Assembly (NCBI RefSeq): GCF_003217325.1
Contig: NZ_QJTI01000005.1
Coordinates: 62,001-126,000 of the forward strand
Origin: Rhodopseudomonas faecalis
GTDB taxonomy: Bacteria; Pseudomonadota; Alphaproteobacteria; Rhizobiales; Xanthobacteraceae
Reading direction: 5' to 3'
DNA: 64,000 nt
The notes under the pieces were generated by a model. It searched no databases, was not told where the DNA came from, and was given only the letters and a program-made list of their open reading frames with translations. The translations under genes and the position numbers were made by a program. Shown here piece after piece: positions 53,652 through 62,964 of this stretch (positions within the stretch are counted from its first letter, which is position 1; every line of letters starts with the position of its first letter).

Positions 53652-53708
53652 TTGGAAAAATGGTCGGAGCGAGAGGATTCGAACCTCCGACCCCTAGTCT
53701 CCCAGACT
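53652..53708. repeat. attR: 57-bp copy within tRNA-Pro(GGG)
   Basis: Identical to 30162-30218. It reconstitutes the 3' half of the intact tRNA-Pro gene, so insertion left the tRNA functional. Confidence 0.93.
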
Positions 53709-53738
53709 AGTGCGCTAACCGGGCTGCGCTACGCTCCG
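53661..53738 (-). tRNA. tRNA-Pro (anticodon GGG)
   Basis: On the minus strand a full cloverleaf is seen: acceptor CGGAGCG paired with CGCTCCG, D-arm GCGCAGCCCGGTTAGCGC, anticodon loop CTGGGAG in a CTAGT/ACTAG stem (anticodon GGG), T-loop GGTTCGAATCC, and encoded CCA end. Read from 53738 to 53661. The element is inserted at its 3' half. Confidence 0.95.
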
Positions 53739-53801
53739 ATGCCTGTCGTGTAGCTTCGTTCGCCGCCGGGCGCAAGCCGGAGTAGCCTTTGCGCCCAGCA
53801 A

Positions 53802-53825
53802 AAAAGCCGCCCGAAGGCGGCTTTT
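53802..53825 (-). terminator. Bidirectional hairpin terminator
   Basis: AAAAGCCGCC and GGCGGCTTTT form a perfect 10-bp stem with loop CGAA, 22 bp downstream of the membrane-protein gene stop at 53847. Works in both directions by symmetry. Confidence 0.85.
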
Positions 53826-53846
53826 GCGAATGGCAGGCGGTGTTGG

Positions 53847-54161
53847 TCAGCCGCGCTTAAACATGCCGGTGACATTGGCCGGAACCGGGATCTTGGCAGC
53901 CAGCCCCGGGACGAACACCAGCGCCACGATCACGCCCGCGAGCAGAATCGACAACAGCCCCATGCTGGCCAGGCCAGACACGATCCACAGCGCCACCAAA
54001 AACACCGCCACTTCACCAGCGAAATAGGCCAGCACCGTCCAAAAACTCTGCTGGGCGACCTTGATCGGCGGCGCAAACAACGCGACCGCGATGCTGAACA
54101 CCAGAATCACCACGGCGTACAGGAACAGCGCCGACATGGCTTCCAAGACGGCTGCAAGCAT
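53847..54161 (-). CDS. Small membrane protein, 104 aa
   Basis: MLAAVLEAMSALFLYAVVILVFSIAV: about three transmembrane helices (~11-32, 43-64, 69-88) and a basic end (TGMFKRG). No motif recognised. It lies between the tRNA and kup, pointing towards the tRNA. Conserved small membrane proteins of this kind are common in the group. Confidence 0.7.
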   Translation of the reverse strand: MLAAVLEAMSALFLYAVVILVFSIAVALFAPPIKVAQQSFWTVLAYFAGEVAVFLVALWIVSGLASMGLLSILLAGVIVALVFVPGLAAKIPVPANVTGMFKRG

Positions 54162-54473
54162 GGGGAGTACCTCGACAGAACAGAATGATCGGCAACCATA
54201 GGACGATTCGACAGGGCACGAAAGCCGCCAGCGGCGCGCCTGCGGTGCGCGGGCACCGCTAAGCCGCCCATGGTGCCGATCCCGCCAATAATCGCGTGCA
54301 GCGCGCGGAGCGATGGCCGCGCCCCGGTATGTCGATGCCGGCGTGTGGCGCGGCGGCTTTACACGCTCTTGATGGCGGCGTGCCGTATTCCGAATGGCAT
54401 CCTTATGCGCCGGCCAGGAACCTGGGAGCTGGGGCCACGAACGCTGTTCGGCCCGCTGCTTTCAGAGGACCCG
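54162..54473. other. Intergenic region upstream of kup
   Basis: 312 bp. The in-frame extension of kup to 54270 has no coding quality, and another long frame here is a shadow. It must contain the promoters of both divergent genes, but I see no clear consensus or riboswitch. A TCAGAGGACCCG ribosome site precedes the kup ATG. Confidence 0.4.
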
Positions 54474-56375
54474 ATGAGCGACGCCATCAGCGCACCTGCC
54501 GCCATTCACACCAAGCGACCCACCTCCCTTGCCACCCTCACGCTCGGTTCGATCGGCGTGGTCTATGGCGATCTCGGCACCAGCCCGCTGTACGCGCTCA
54601 AGGAGAGCTTGGCGGCCGCCTCGGCCGGCGGTGCGCTGACCCAGCCGATGGTGCTCGGCGTGGTGTCGCTGGTGCTGTGGACGCTGTTCGTGATCGTCAC
54701 GCTCAAATACGTGCTGCTGATCATGCGCGCCGACAATCACGGCGAAGGCGGCATTCTCACGCTGATGGCGCTGCTGCAGGGCGTGATGCGCCGCCGCTTC
54801 ACCGCGATCTCGGTGCTCGGCATGGCCGGCGCCGCGATGTTCTATGGCGACGCCATGATCACGCCGGCGGTGTCGGTGCTGTCGGCAGTCGAAGGGCTGA
54901 AGCTGGCAACGCCGGCGTTCGAGCCGTACATCATGCCGCTCAGTATGGCGATCCTGATTGGTTTGTTCGTGGTGCAAAGATGGGGCACCGCCGCAGTGGC
55001 CGCCTGGTTCGGACCTGTGATGCTGGTGTGGTTCTGCGTAATCGGGATCGGCGGCCTGATGAACCTGATCGGCGATCTCAGTATTTTGGCTGCGCTCAAT
55101 CCGCTGCTCGGCATCGAGTTCCTGCTCAATCACGGCTATGCCGGCATGGTGGCGCTGGGCGCGGTGTTTTTAACCGTCACCGGCGCCGAGGCGCTCTATG
55201 CCGACATGGGCCATTTCGGCCGCAAGCCGATCAAGCTGGCTTGGATGTCGATCATCTTCCCGGCGCTGGTGCTGTGCTATCTCGGGCAGGGCGCGATGCT
55301 GCTATCCAGCCCGGACAAGGCGGAAAACCCGTTTTTCCATCTGTTTCCGGAATGGGCGCTGTTGCCGATGGTCGGCTTGGCGATGCTCGCGACCACCATC
55401 GCCAGCCAGTCGGTGATCTCGGGCGCGTTCTCGCTGACGCGCCAGGCGATCCAGCTCGGACTGTTGCCGCGCATGGAAATCCGCCGCACCTCGGAGACCG
55501 AGAAGGGCCAGATCTATCTGCCGCGCGCCAACTGGCTGCTGTTGATCGCGGTGCTGTATCTGGTGTTCGCGTTCAAATCGTCGAGCGCGCTGGCGGCCGC
55601 ATTCGGTATCGCTGTCACCGGAACCATGGTGATCACCAGCATCATGGCATTTTTGGTGATGCGGACCTGCTGGAAATGGCCGCTGCTGGTGTCGGCGCTG
55701 GTGATCGCGCCGTTCCTGGCGGTCGACACCATCTTTCTGTCGGCCAATCTGCTCAAAGTGTTCGAGGGAGGCTGGATCCCGCTGGCGATGGGCACCGCGC
55801 TGATGGTGATCATGATCACCTGGCAGCGTGGCTCCAAGATCGTGGCGCAGAAATCGGTGCGCGACGAGACCGACCTTGATGATTTCATCCGCTCGATTTC
55901 GACCTCAAGCTCGGCGGTCCGGGTCCGGGGCGTCGCGGTGTTCCTGACCGCCAATCCGAACTCGACGCCGACCTCGCTGATGCACAACCTCAAGCACAAC
56001 AAGGTGCTTCATGAGCACAACGTGATCCTGCGGGTGGTGACCGAGGATGTGCCGCGCGTGCCGAACAGCGGCCGCGCCAGCGTCGAAGTGGTCAATGACC
56101 GCTTCACCCGGATCGTGCTGCGCTTTGGCTATATGGAAACGCCGGATGTGCCGGCAGCGCTGCGGCAATGCGCGGCGGGTGGTTTTGCCTACAACGCCAT
56201 GAACAGTTCGTTCTTCTTGTCGCGCCGGGTGATCCGCGCCGGCCGGCCGTCGGACATGCCGCGCTGGCAGTCATGGCTGTTCGTCAACATGGCGAAATGG
56301 GCCGACGACGCCAGCCTGTATTTCCAGATCCCGAGCGGCCGCGCGGTCGAGATCGGCATGCAGATCAATGTCTGA
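54474..56375 (+). CDS. kup: Low-affinity potassium transporter Kup
   Basis: 633 residues from ATG 54474 (MSDAISAPAAIHTKRPTSLA). Kup hallmarks: SIGVVYGDLGTSPLYALKE (~residues 28-46), ADNHGEGGILTLMALL (~84-99), DAMITPAVSVLSAVEGL, GAEALYADMGHFGR, and a C-terminal cytoplasmic domain with MQINV end. It takes up K+ with protons through twelve helices. The upstream extension is not used. Confidence 0.95.
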   Translation: MSDAISAPAAIHTKRPTSLATLTLGSIGVVYGDLGTSPLYALKESLAAASAGGALTQPMVLGVVSLVLWTLFVIVTLKYVLLIMRADNHGEGGILTLMALLQGVMRRRFTAISVLGMAGAAMFYGDAMITPAVSVLSAVEGLKLATPAFEPYIMPLSMAILIGLFVVQRWGTAAVAAWFGPVMLVWFCVIGIGGLMNLIGDLSILAALNPLLGIEFLLNHGYAGMVALGAVFLTVTGAEALYADMGHFGRKPIKLAWMSIIFPALVLCYLGQGAMLLSSPDKAENPFFHLFPEWALLPMVGLAMLATTIASQSVISGAFSLTRQAIQLGLLPRMEIRRTSETEKGQIYLPRANWLLLIAVLYLVFAFKSSSALAAAFGIAVTGTMVITSIMAFLVMRTCWKWPLLVSALVIAPFLAVDTIFLSANLLKVFEGGWIPLAMGTALMVIMITWQRGSKIVAQKSVRDETDLDDFIRSISTSSSAVRVRGVAVFLTANPNSTPTSLMHNLKHNKVLHEHNVILRVVTEDVPRVPNSGRASVEVVNDRFTRIVLRFGYMETPDVPAALRQCAAGGFAYNAMNSSFFLSRRVIRAGRPSDMPRWQSWLFVNMAKWADDASLYFQIPSGRAVEIGMQINV

Positions 56376-56439
56376 GAGGGACCGGAGCGGGAGGGCGCTG
56401 TGGTCACCGCAGCGCCTGAGGAAACAAACGCCAGCAAGC

Positions 56440-57981
56440 TTAGTAGGCGTTCTCGCCCTTCAGCAGCGCCCACGGCGTCTTGAGCAGGATGTACAGATCG
56501 AACAGCACCGACCAGTTCTCGATGTAGTACAGATCGAACTCGACGCGCTTCTGGATCTTCTCATCGGTGTCGACCTCGCCGCGCCAGCCATTGATCTGCG
56601 CCCAGCCGGTGATGCCCGGCTTGACGCGATGGCGCGCGAAATAGCCATCGACCGCCTCGTCGAACAGCCGGTTCTGCAGCTTGCCCTGCACCGCATGCGG
56701 GCGCGGCCCGACCAGCGACAGATTGCCCTTGAACACCACGTTGAACAGCTGCGGCAGCTCATCAAGGCTGGTGCGGCGGATGAACCGGCCGACGCGGGTG
56801 ACGCGCGGATCGTTCTTGGTCACCACCTTGGACGCGGTCGGGTCGGCCTGATGATGATAGAGCGAGCGGAACTTGAAGACGTCGATGCGCTCATTGTTGA
56901 AGCCGAACCGCTTTTGCCGAAACAGCACCGGGCCGGGGCTGTCGAGTTTGATGGCGAGCGCCACCAGCGCCATCACTGGCGCCGCCACCAGCAGGATCAG
57001 GCCGCCGACAATACGGTCGAACAGCATCTTCATCACCAGATCCCAGTCGGTGATCGGCGCTTCAAATACGTCGAGCGTCGGCACCTTGCCGAGATAGGAA
57101 TAGGAGCGGGGCCGGAACCGCAGCCGGTTGGTGTGCGCCGACAGCCGGATATCGACCGGCAGCACCCATAGCTTCTTCAGCATTTCCAAAATGCGCGTTT
57201 CCGCGGAAATCGGCAGCGCGAACAGCACCAGATCGACGCGGGTGCGGCGCGCGAATTCCACGATGTCATCGACCTTGCCGAGCTTGGGCACGCCGGCGCA
57301 ATTGTCGAGCGCCCGCTCGTCATTGCGATCGTCGAACACGCCCAAAATCCGCAAGTCGGAATCGTCCTGGGCGTTGAGCGCGCGGATCAGGCGTTCGCCA
57401 TTGTCATCGGCGCCGACGATCACCGTGCGGCGGTCAAGCCGGCCTTCGCGCGCCCAGCGTCGCACCAGGCTGCGCAGCCCGAGGCGCTGCGCGATCAACG
57501 CACTCAAGCCGGCGAGGTAAAAGCCCAACAGCCAGACCCGCGACACCTCGCTGCCAAGCTTTGCGAAGAACGACACGCCGATGAACAGCAGAAACACCAC
57601 GGTCCAAGCCGACAGCATCCGCGTGAATTGCCGCAGCTGGCAGCGGAACATCTGCACCTGGTAGAGATCGGCTGCCTGGAACGCCAGCACCATGGCAGAA
57701 GTCATCGCAAAGATCGCCGCCATGTACGGCCAGGTAGCGCCATCGTTGCGCGCCACGTAACCGAAATACAGAACAACGCCGGTCAGGCTGATCAGAACGA
57801 AGTCGCTGATGCGCGCCATACCAGTGATCACAACCGGCGAATAGGCGGGGCGCACTTTCTCGTTGGCAATAGCAAGCGCCGGTGCGGAGAGCCGGCGGCG
57901 GCGCTCAACGGGTACACCGGTCGGTGTGGCGCTCGGCGTTGCAGCTGCGCTGATCAGCGCGCGTGCGTCGATAGGTTCCAA
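56440..57981 (-). CDS. Exopolysaccharide polyprenyl glycosylphosphotransferase (WcaJ-like)
   Basis: 513 residues. Four or five N-terminal helices (~50-165), a CoA-binding-like Rossmann domain ([17 protein letters not shown], ~187-203; [13 protein letters not shown]) and a bacterial sugar-transferase domain (~320-513: [68 protein letters not shown]). It transfers a sugar-1-phosphate to undecaprenyl phosphate to start exopolysaccharide units. Divergent from the Wzc-like gene, with which it forms an EPS locus. Confidence 0.92.
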   Translation of the reverse strand: MEPIDARALISAAATPSATPTGVPVERRRRLSAPALAIANEKVRPAYSPVVITGMARISDFVLISLTGVVLYFGYVARNDGATWPYMAAIFAMTSAMVLAFQAADLYQVQMFRCQLRQFTRMLSAWTVVFLLFIGVSFFAKLGSEVSRVWLLGFYLAGLSALIAQRLGLRSLVRRWAREGRLDRRTVIVGADDNGERLIRALNAQDDSDLRILGVFDDRNDERALDNCAGVPKLGKVDDIVEFARRTRVDLVLFALPISAETRILEMLKKLWVLPVDIRLSAHTNRLRFRPRSYSYLGKVPTLDVFEAPITDWDLVMKMLFDRIVGGLILLVAAPVMALVALAIKLDSPGPVLFRQKRFGFNNERIDVFKFRSLYHHQADPTASKVVTKNDPRVTRVGRFIRRTSLDELPQLFNVVFKGNLSLVGPRPHAVQGKLQNRLFDEAVDGYFARHRVKPGITGWAQINGWRGEVDTDEKIQKRVEFDLYYIENWSVLFDLYILLKTPWALLKGENAY

Positions 57982-58310
57982 GACTTACTGTCCCGTATTT
58001 GCCGCAAGCGGTCAGGCCGCGTCAGCGATCGTTTTCTTCATTCTGCTATCGATTAACGGAAAACTTGGAACAATTAGTTAGCGGCTCGTGCGACAACTGC
58101 TGCGCATCGTCTGGGGCCATCCCAACTACACTTCAGATCACGACATTCCACAGGGATTGCGCGACCTTGAGTTGTGATTTTGATCCCAAAACTCATGACC
58201 GCTGGCGCGGCGCCCCTTAAGCAAGCGTCGCCCGGCAATTAACGCCCCGGCAACCTTAATGAAGTGTAATCGCTGCCAGACTCAGCGGGGACACGGGTCG
58301 GGAGTTTTCC
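57982..58310. other. Divergent promoter region of the EPS genes
   Basis: 329 bp between the two divergent EPS genes, with AT-richer patches (58040-58080, 58165-58200). TGAGTT and AACTCA form a 6-bp inverted repeat around 58166-58195. No gene seen. Probably holds both promoters. Confidence 0.4.
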
Positions 58311-60386
58311 ATGCGTTTGGCGTTTTGGCGGAAGGGCGGCGGCGTGCCGGTCGGTGAGGCGGCTACGGCTGACCCGACTGCGGACAATGACGCCGAAGCG
58401 CCGTCTGGGCGCCAGGCAGCGGCCATTTTGCGCCAGAAGAAATGGCGCGTGCTGGCGCCGACCGCGCTGGCGCTGTTGCTGTCGCTGGCGATCGTCAGCC
58501 TGATGGCGCCGCGTTATCAATCAACCTTGCAGCTCTCGAGCGAGCGCCCGAGCGCCGTGCGGCAGCAATTGCTGAAATCGCGCGACATCGCCCGCGAGGT
58601 GATCGACAGCGCCAAGCTGATGGAGCGGCCGGAATTCGATCCGGTGCGCGGCCAGCCGTCGGCGCTGAAATCGCTGGCGTCATTGGCCGGCCTTGCCAAG
58701 GATCCGCTGGTGCAGACGCCCGAGCAGCGCGTGCTGGCCGCTTATTTCGACCGGCTGACAGTCGAGGCCGATGACGCCGCGCGAACGTTGGTGGTGGGGT
58801 TCCAGTCCAGCGATCCCAACCTTGCGGAAGAGGTGGTCGAGGCGATCGCCGAGCACGCCGAGGTGTTGGAAGAGACGCTGCGGCAGCAGCAGGCGAGCGC
58901 CGATGCCCAGCGTCGGACCGGCGCGATCGACCAGCAGCGCAAGCGGCTGGCGGAGGCCGAGGCGCGGGTTGCACAATTGCGCGCGCTGTCGGTGGATGGC
59001 GATGGTGCCGCAAATCTCAATACCGAATTGATCAAGGCGCGCGCGCAGAAGTCCGAGGCCGAAGCCAAGGCGCGGCTGCTGCAAGACGCGCTGCAAAGCG
59101 GCCGGCCGATCGATGTCGCGGCGCTTGATGCCGAACCGATGCGCCGGCTGACCGAGCGGCGGGCCGCGCTGCGCGGCGAACTGGCTCAGCAGTCGCTGAC
59201 CTTGCTCGATGGCCATCCGCGCATCAAGGAGCTGAAGGCGCAACTCGCCGAGCTGGATCGGCAGCTTCGTGCCGAGGCGACGCGGCAGGCGCAATCATTG
59301 GAAGTTGAGGCGCGGCTCGCCGCCGAGCGGATCGACAGCCTGACCGCTAACCTCGAGCAACTCGCCCGGCAGCCGTCGCCGGCGTCCGACAAGTCGCAGC
59401 TCGCCGCGGCGGAACGCGAGCTGAATGCGCAGCGTGTCAAGCTTGAGTCCGAGCAGGCTGCCGGCCGCGCGACGGCCGAGCCCGAAGCGACGGATGCCGA
59501 GGCGGCCGACCAGCAGATGGTGTCGACCACGCCGGTTGCTCCGCGCAAGCTGCCGATCGTGCTGGCGGCGACGCTCGCCACCATGCTGCTCTCCGCAGGG
59601 GTCACGGTCGCGCGCCACAGGCCGCGTCCAGCCGCGCCGTCGGAAGCGGATGATGGCGCGGATGAGGATGTCGGGGAGCAGGGCACCGCGATGGAGCCCG
59701 AACCGCTGACGCCGCCGGTCGAGACGGCGATCGAAGTGCCGGCCGACCCGGTGCCGGCCTTCACCGCGGCTGTACCCGACACCCATCCTGCCTTGGCGGC
59801 CGCGGTCGGCGACCTTGAGGCGCTGGCTGCCGAGCTGAGCAAGGCCGGCCGCGCGGCGCGCAAGCTGACATTCCTGGGGGCCCGCCAGCCGGGCGGCGCC
59901 ACCATGACCGCATTGACGCTGGCGCGGCTGTTGTCGCGGAGCGCCAAGGTGGTGCTGATCGATCTGGCGCCGTCATCGCTCGCGCTGCGGGCGATTTCGA
60001 CCGACCCGGCGGCGCCGGGCCTTGCCGAATTGCTGCTGAAACAGGCCTCGTTCGGCGACATCATCAATCGCGACCGCTTTTCGCAGCTGCATCTGGTCAC
60101 CACTGGCCATGGCGGCGCCGACCGGGCGCTGCTGCGCTCGCCAGAGCTCAACCTGGTGCTCGATGCGCTGCTGCGCGTCTATGACCACGTGTTGCTCGAT
60201 GCCAGCGCCGCGACCGACCTGTCCGCGGGACTTTTGAGCGCGCAGGCGCATGCCATCGTGCTGCCAGAGCCGGACATGACGGCGCATGAGCAGGCGCAGC
60301 GGCGCGCGCAGCTGATGGCGGTTGGATTTTCGGATGTGACGATGCTGGGCAGCCCGCCGCCACTCGCCGTGCCGGCAGCGGCCTGA
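58311..60386 (+). CDS. Wzc-like polysaccharide chain-length protein with degenerate kinase domain
   Basis: 691 residues. TM1 (~46-66), a Wzz-like region with LLKSRDIAREVIDSAKLME and long coiled coils (~170-390), TM2 (~414-434), an Ala/Glu/Pro linker, and a Rossmann domain (~510-690). The domain begins LTFLGARQPGGATMTALTLARLL, where a Walker A loop should contain GKT/S; the Lys is absent (GGAT). The following AKVVLIDLAPSS is Walker A'-like, and no C-terminal Tyr cluster is present. So it looks like a BY-kinase-type protein without kinase activity. It controls EPS polymerisation and export with its divergent partner. Confidence 0.85.
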   Translation: MRLAFWRKGGGVPVGEAATADPTADNDAEAPSGRQAAAILRQKKWRVLAPTALALLLSLAIVSLMAPRYQSTLQLSSERPSAVRQQLLKSRDIAREVIDSAKLMERPEFDPVRGQPSALKSLASLAGLAKDPLVQTPEQRVLAAYFDRLTVEADDAARTLVVGFQSSDPNLAEEVVEAIAEHAEVLEETLRQQQASADAQRRTGAIDQQRKRLAEAEARVAQLRALSVDGDGAANLNTELIKARAQKSEAEAKARLLQDALQSGRPIDVAALDAEPMRRLTERRAALRGELAQQSLTLLDGHPRIKELKAQLAELDRQLRAEATRQAQSLEVEARLAAERIDSLTANLEQLARQPSPASDKSQLAAAERELNAQRVKLESEQAAGRATAEPEATDAEAADQQMVSTTPVAPRKLPIVLAATLATMLLSAGVTVARHRPRPAAPSEADDGADEDVGEQGTAMEPEPLTPPVETAIEVPADPVPAFTAAVPDTHPALAAAVGDLEALAAELSKAGRAARKLTFLGARQPGGATMTALTLARLLSRSAKVVLIDLAPSSLALRAISTDPAAPGLAELLLKQASFGDIINRDRFSQLHLVTTGHGGADRALLRSPELNLVLDALLRVYDHVLLDASAATDLSAGLLSAQAHAIVLPEPDMTAHEQAQRRAQLMAVGFSDVTMLGSPPPLAVPAAA

Positions 60387-60406
60387 CGGGACTTTTGGGC
60401 GCCGCC

Positions 60407-60619
60407 TCAGGCGGTGCGGTCAGGCCGCGACATCCAGCTCACGATCGGCATCGCCGGCAGCACCCAGCCGAGCCCGACCACGACATAGAAGCCGGCCTGC
60501 ATCCATTTGGAGTCCTGGATCAGCGGGAACTGGGCCAGCACCATGCCGAACAGCGACCAGGTGATGGCCAGCACCAGCAGACCGATGGTTCCAACGAATT
60601 TGCGGGTGCGGATCTTCAT
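60407..60619 (-). CDS. DUF2842 membrane protein
   Basis: 70 residues from ATG 60619: [20 protein letters not shown], with two transmembrane helices (~10-30 and ~42-62) and [14 protein letters not shown] at the end. The (K)FVGT...[11 protein letters not shown] pattern is the DUF2842 family of alphaproteobacteria, usually next to ctaA. Role unknown. Confidence 0.85.
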   Translation of the reverse strand: MKIRTRKFVGTIGLLVLAITWSLFGMVLAQFPLIQDSKWMQAGFYVVVGLGWVLPAMPIVSWMSRPDRTA

Positions 60620-60708
60620 GGTTTCGGGTCCGGAGCAATGTACCGCGCGGGTTGCGCGCATGCAGCGTGGCGATAGGCTGCGAAAAACACATTCGGGGTA
60701 GGGCGTCA

Positions 60709-61752
60709 ATGGCCGGTTCCTCCAACGCTCGATTTGTTGCGCTGCGCATCTGGCTGTTTTCGGTCGCGGGGCTGATCGTGGCGATGGTGTTGGTCGGCGG
60801 CGCCACAAGGCTGACCGGCTCCGGCCTGTCGATCGTGGAATGGCAGCTGGTGACCGGCACGCTGCCGCCGTTGTCGGACCAGCAATGGCTTGAGGCGTTT
60901 TCGGCCTATCAGCAGATACCGCAATATCGCCAGCTCAATGCCGGCATGACGCTGGCCGAGTTCAAGACGATCTTTTGGTGGGAGTGGAGCCATCGGCTGC
61001 TCGGCCGCGTGATCGGCCTCGCTTATCTGGTGCCATTCCTCTGGTTCATCTGGCGCGGCGGGCTGGAACGCACGCTGCAGCGCCGGCTGTGGCTGATTTT
61101 TGCGCTCGGCGCGCTGCAAGGAGCTGTCGGCTGGTGGATGGTGAGCTCCGGGCTGACGCAGCGCGTCGAGGTCGCGCAGGAACGGCTGGCGATCCATCTG
61201 ACGCTGGCGCTGGCGATCTTCGCGGCGATCATCTGGACGCTGCAACGGCTTGGCCCACAACACAAAGAACAAGGTTCTAAGCGGCTGCGCTTCACGGCAG
61301 CGGCGCTGCTGGCGCTGGTATTCGTGCAGCTATTTCTGGGAGCGCTGGTCGCCGGGCTGCGTGCCGGGCGAATCTACAACACCTGGCCGCTGATCGACGG
61401 CGCGCTGCTGCCAGCGGCGCAGCGGCTGTGGCTCGAAACGCCATGGTGGCGCAATCTGGTCGATAATCAGCTCACCGTGCAGTTCAATCACCGCATGATG
61501 GCCTATGCGCTGTGCGCCCTCGCACTGCTGCATGTGATCGATGCGTGGCGCTGCCGGGCGGCGACAAGCAGCGCGCTGCTGCTACTCGGTGCACTGCTAT
61601 TGCAGGCCGGGGCCGGGGTGCTGACGCTGCTCTATCAGGTTCCGATCGGACTTGGGCTGTTGCATCAGGCGCTGGCGGTGCTGGTGCTGACACTGGCGGT
61701 TACGCATCTGGCGCGGCTGTGGCCGCCGCGCGCGCCACAGCTCCTTCGCTAG
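60709..61752 (+). CDS. ctaA: Heme A synthase
   Basis: 347 residues from ATG 60709, eight helices in two four-helix halves. Heme-ligand histidines lie in [15 protein letters not shown] (~residues 87-101), [26 protein letters not shown] and [12 protein letters not shown]. It oxidises heme O to heme A for cytochrome aa3 oxidase. This is the type-2 CtaA of alphaproteobacteria. Divergent from the DUF2842 gene. Confidence 0.93.
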   Translation: MAGSSNARFVALRIWLFSVAGLIVAMVLVGGATRLTGSGLSIVEWQLVTGTLPPLSDQQWLEAFSAYQQIPQYRQLNAGMTLAEFKTIFWWEWSHRLLGRVIGLAYLVPFLWFIWRGGLERTLQRRLWLIFALGALQGAVGWWMVSSGLTQRVEVAQERLAIHLTLALAIFAAIIWTLQRLGPQHKEQGSKRLRFTAAALLALVFVQLFLGALVAGLRAGRIYNTWPLIDGALLPAAQRLWLETPWWRNLVDNQLTVQFNHRMMAYALCALALLHVIDAWRCRAATSSALLLLGALLLQAGAGVLTLLYQVPIGLGLLHQALAVLVLTLAVTHLARLWPPRAPQLLR

Positions 61753-61764
61753 AGCAGCGGCGAA

Positions 61765-62106
61765 CTACTCGGCCTTGCCGTATTGAATGACCTGCACCTT
61801 CTCCAGCGTCACCAGGCCGCTGCTGCCGTTCATCATCACATTGAGCTCGGGCAGAAAGCCGTTGATCGCCTGCTCGCTGTCAACGATCTCGATCACCAGC
61901 GGCAGGTCCTGTGACAGCCGCAAAATCTTCGCGGTGTGCAGCCGGCTGCTCTTGCCATAGCCGACCGGGCCACGCAGCACGGTGGCACCAGCCAGATGCA
62001 GCTCGCGCGCCTTGAGCACGATCGCCTCATGCAGCGGCGTGCCCTCAAATCGATCGTCCTCGCCGATATAGATGCGCAGCAGCACCGCCTCTTTGGGAAG
62101 ATCCAT
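61765..62106 (-). CDS. DUF190 protein
   Basis: 113 residues from ATG 62106: MDLPKEAVLLRIYIGEDDRFEGTPLHEAIVLKARELHLAGATVLRGPVGYGKSS. This PII-like fold (DUF190) is often encoded with crcB, as here. It may regulate or sense ions; function not established. An AAGGAACC site precedes the start. It is the last gene of the crcB operon. Confidence 0.88.
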   Translation of the reverse strand: MDLPKEAVLLRIYIGEDDRFEGTPLHEAIVLKARELHLAGATVLRGPVGYGKSSRLHTAKILRLSQDLPLVIEIVDSEQAINGFLPELNVMMNGSSGLVTLEKVQVIQYGKAE

Positions 62107-62108
62107 GA

Positions 62109-62540
62109 TCAGGTTCCTTTCAGACGATTGAGCCTTGTGGCGGCGAGAAGCCCAAGCCACGCCGCGAGCAGCCATGCGACCGGCGAGCTGCCAAGATAGA
62201 TCAGCGCCGCCAGCGCGTGGCCATGATGCAGCAAGTCAAGCATTTCCAGGCTGAAGCCGGAGAAGGTGGTGTAACCGCCGCAAATGCCGGTCATCACAAA
62301 TTGCCGCTGCCGGCTGGAAGCGAACAGCCGGCCGTCCGGCGCGGTGATCGCGGCATAAAAGCCGATCAGCAGCGAGCCGGTGACGTTGACGGTCAGCGTT
62401 GCCCACGGAAACCCTGGGCCGAGCAGCGCGTGTTGCGCGAGCGCCAATAGATGACGCGCCAAGCCGCCGATCACGCTGCCAGCGGCGATGTAGCCATAGA
62501 GCACGGCGCGATCGAGCATTTCGCTGCGGCGAGCGCTCAT
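62109..62540 (-). CDS. crcB: Fluoride channel CrcB, subunit 1
   Basis: 143 residues from ATG 62540, four helices. Family motifs: GGLARHLLAL, FPWATLTVNVTGSLLIGFYAA (~residues 45-65), GICGGYTTFSGFSLEML (~85-101). Fluc channels export toxic fluoride as dual-topology dimers. Two different crcB genes in tandem, overlapping by 4 bp, suggest a heterodimer. Confidence 0.93.
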   Translation of the reverse strand: MSARRSEMLDRAVLYGYIAAGSVIGGLARHLLALAQHALLGPGFPWATLTVNVTGSLLIGFYAAITAPDGRLFASSRQRQFVMTGICGGYTTFSGFSLEMLDLLHHGHALAALIYLGSSPVAWLLAAWLGLLAATRLNRLKGT

Positions 62541-62941
62541 GGCAGCACGCTCCACCAGCGGCCCGAGGCATAGCCGAGCGCGACCACGACCAGCCCCAGC
62601 ACCAGCGTGAACATCACATTGCACGCCGCGCGCAACGCTTCACCTTGGCGGGCGAGCGTGAGGGTCTGCAGGCTGAATGACGACACCGTGGTGTAGCAGC
62701 CGAGAAAGCCGGTGACCGCAAACAGCCACGGTCCAGGCGTCGCGAACCAGCCGCGCCCGGTGCTGGCCAGGGCACCGAACACGCCAATCACGAACGCACC
62801 GCTGAGATTGACGATCAGCGTGCCCCACGGAAAGGTCTCGCCGATCCGCCGTGCCACCCAGCCGGACACGAAGAACCGCGCCATGCCGCCGAGCGCGCTG
62901 CCGAGCGCCACAAAGAGCAGCCCTGTGACGACCTCGATCAT
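62537..62941 (-). CDS. crcB: Fluoride channel CrcB, subunit 2
   Basis: 134 residues: MIEVVTGLLFVALGSALGGMARFFVSGW, FPWGTLIVNLSGAFVIGVFGAL (~39-60), GFLGCYTTVSSFSLQTLTL. First gene of the operon; its stop overlaps the start of the other crcB (ATGA). No fluoride riboswitch consensus is visible in the 23 bp upstream, which abut the metY stop. Confidence 0.93.
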   Translation of the reverse strand: MIEVVTGLLFVALGSALGGMARFFVSGWVARRIGETFPWGTLIVNLSGAFVIGVFGALASTGRGWFATPGPWLFAVTGFLGCYTTVSSFSLQTLTLARQGEALRAACNVMFTLVLGLVVVALGYASGRWWSVLP

Positions 62942-62964
62942 GATGGCGGCTGGCGCGGCCGCAC

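Larger units (their letters stand above)
30162..53708. mobile_element. Integrated element in tRNA-Pro(GGG): phage satellite or reduced prophage with luxR-luxI
   Basis: A 23.5-kb insertion flanked by 57-bp direct repeats of the tRNA-Pro 3' half. It encodes a tyrosine integrase next to the left repeat, an HTH gene, a replication initiator with internal iterons, ribbon-helix-helix repressors, a Nu1-like small terminase, a tail assembly chaperone with frameshift extension and a tape measure protein. No large terminase, portal, capsid, protease-type head gene, tail tube, sheath, baseplate, holin or endolysin is seen. This gene set resembles phage-inducible satellites more than a full prophage. Cargo includes luxR-luxI, a DprA-like/PRTase pair, two secreted nucleases and a serine protease. 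Intact attachment sites suggest it may still excise. Confidence 0.85.

Noticed and set aside
30162-53708. Complete prophage
   Set aside because: Every sizeable open frame was read; no capsid, portal, large terminase, tube, baseplate or lysis protein could be recognised.
62942-62964. Fluoride riboswitch before the crcB genes
   Set aside because: Only 23 bp separate the genes, and no matching consensus is seen.
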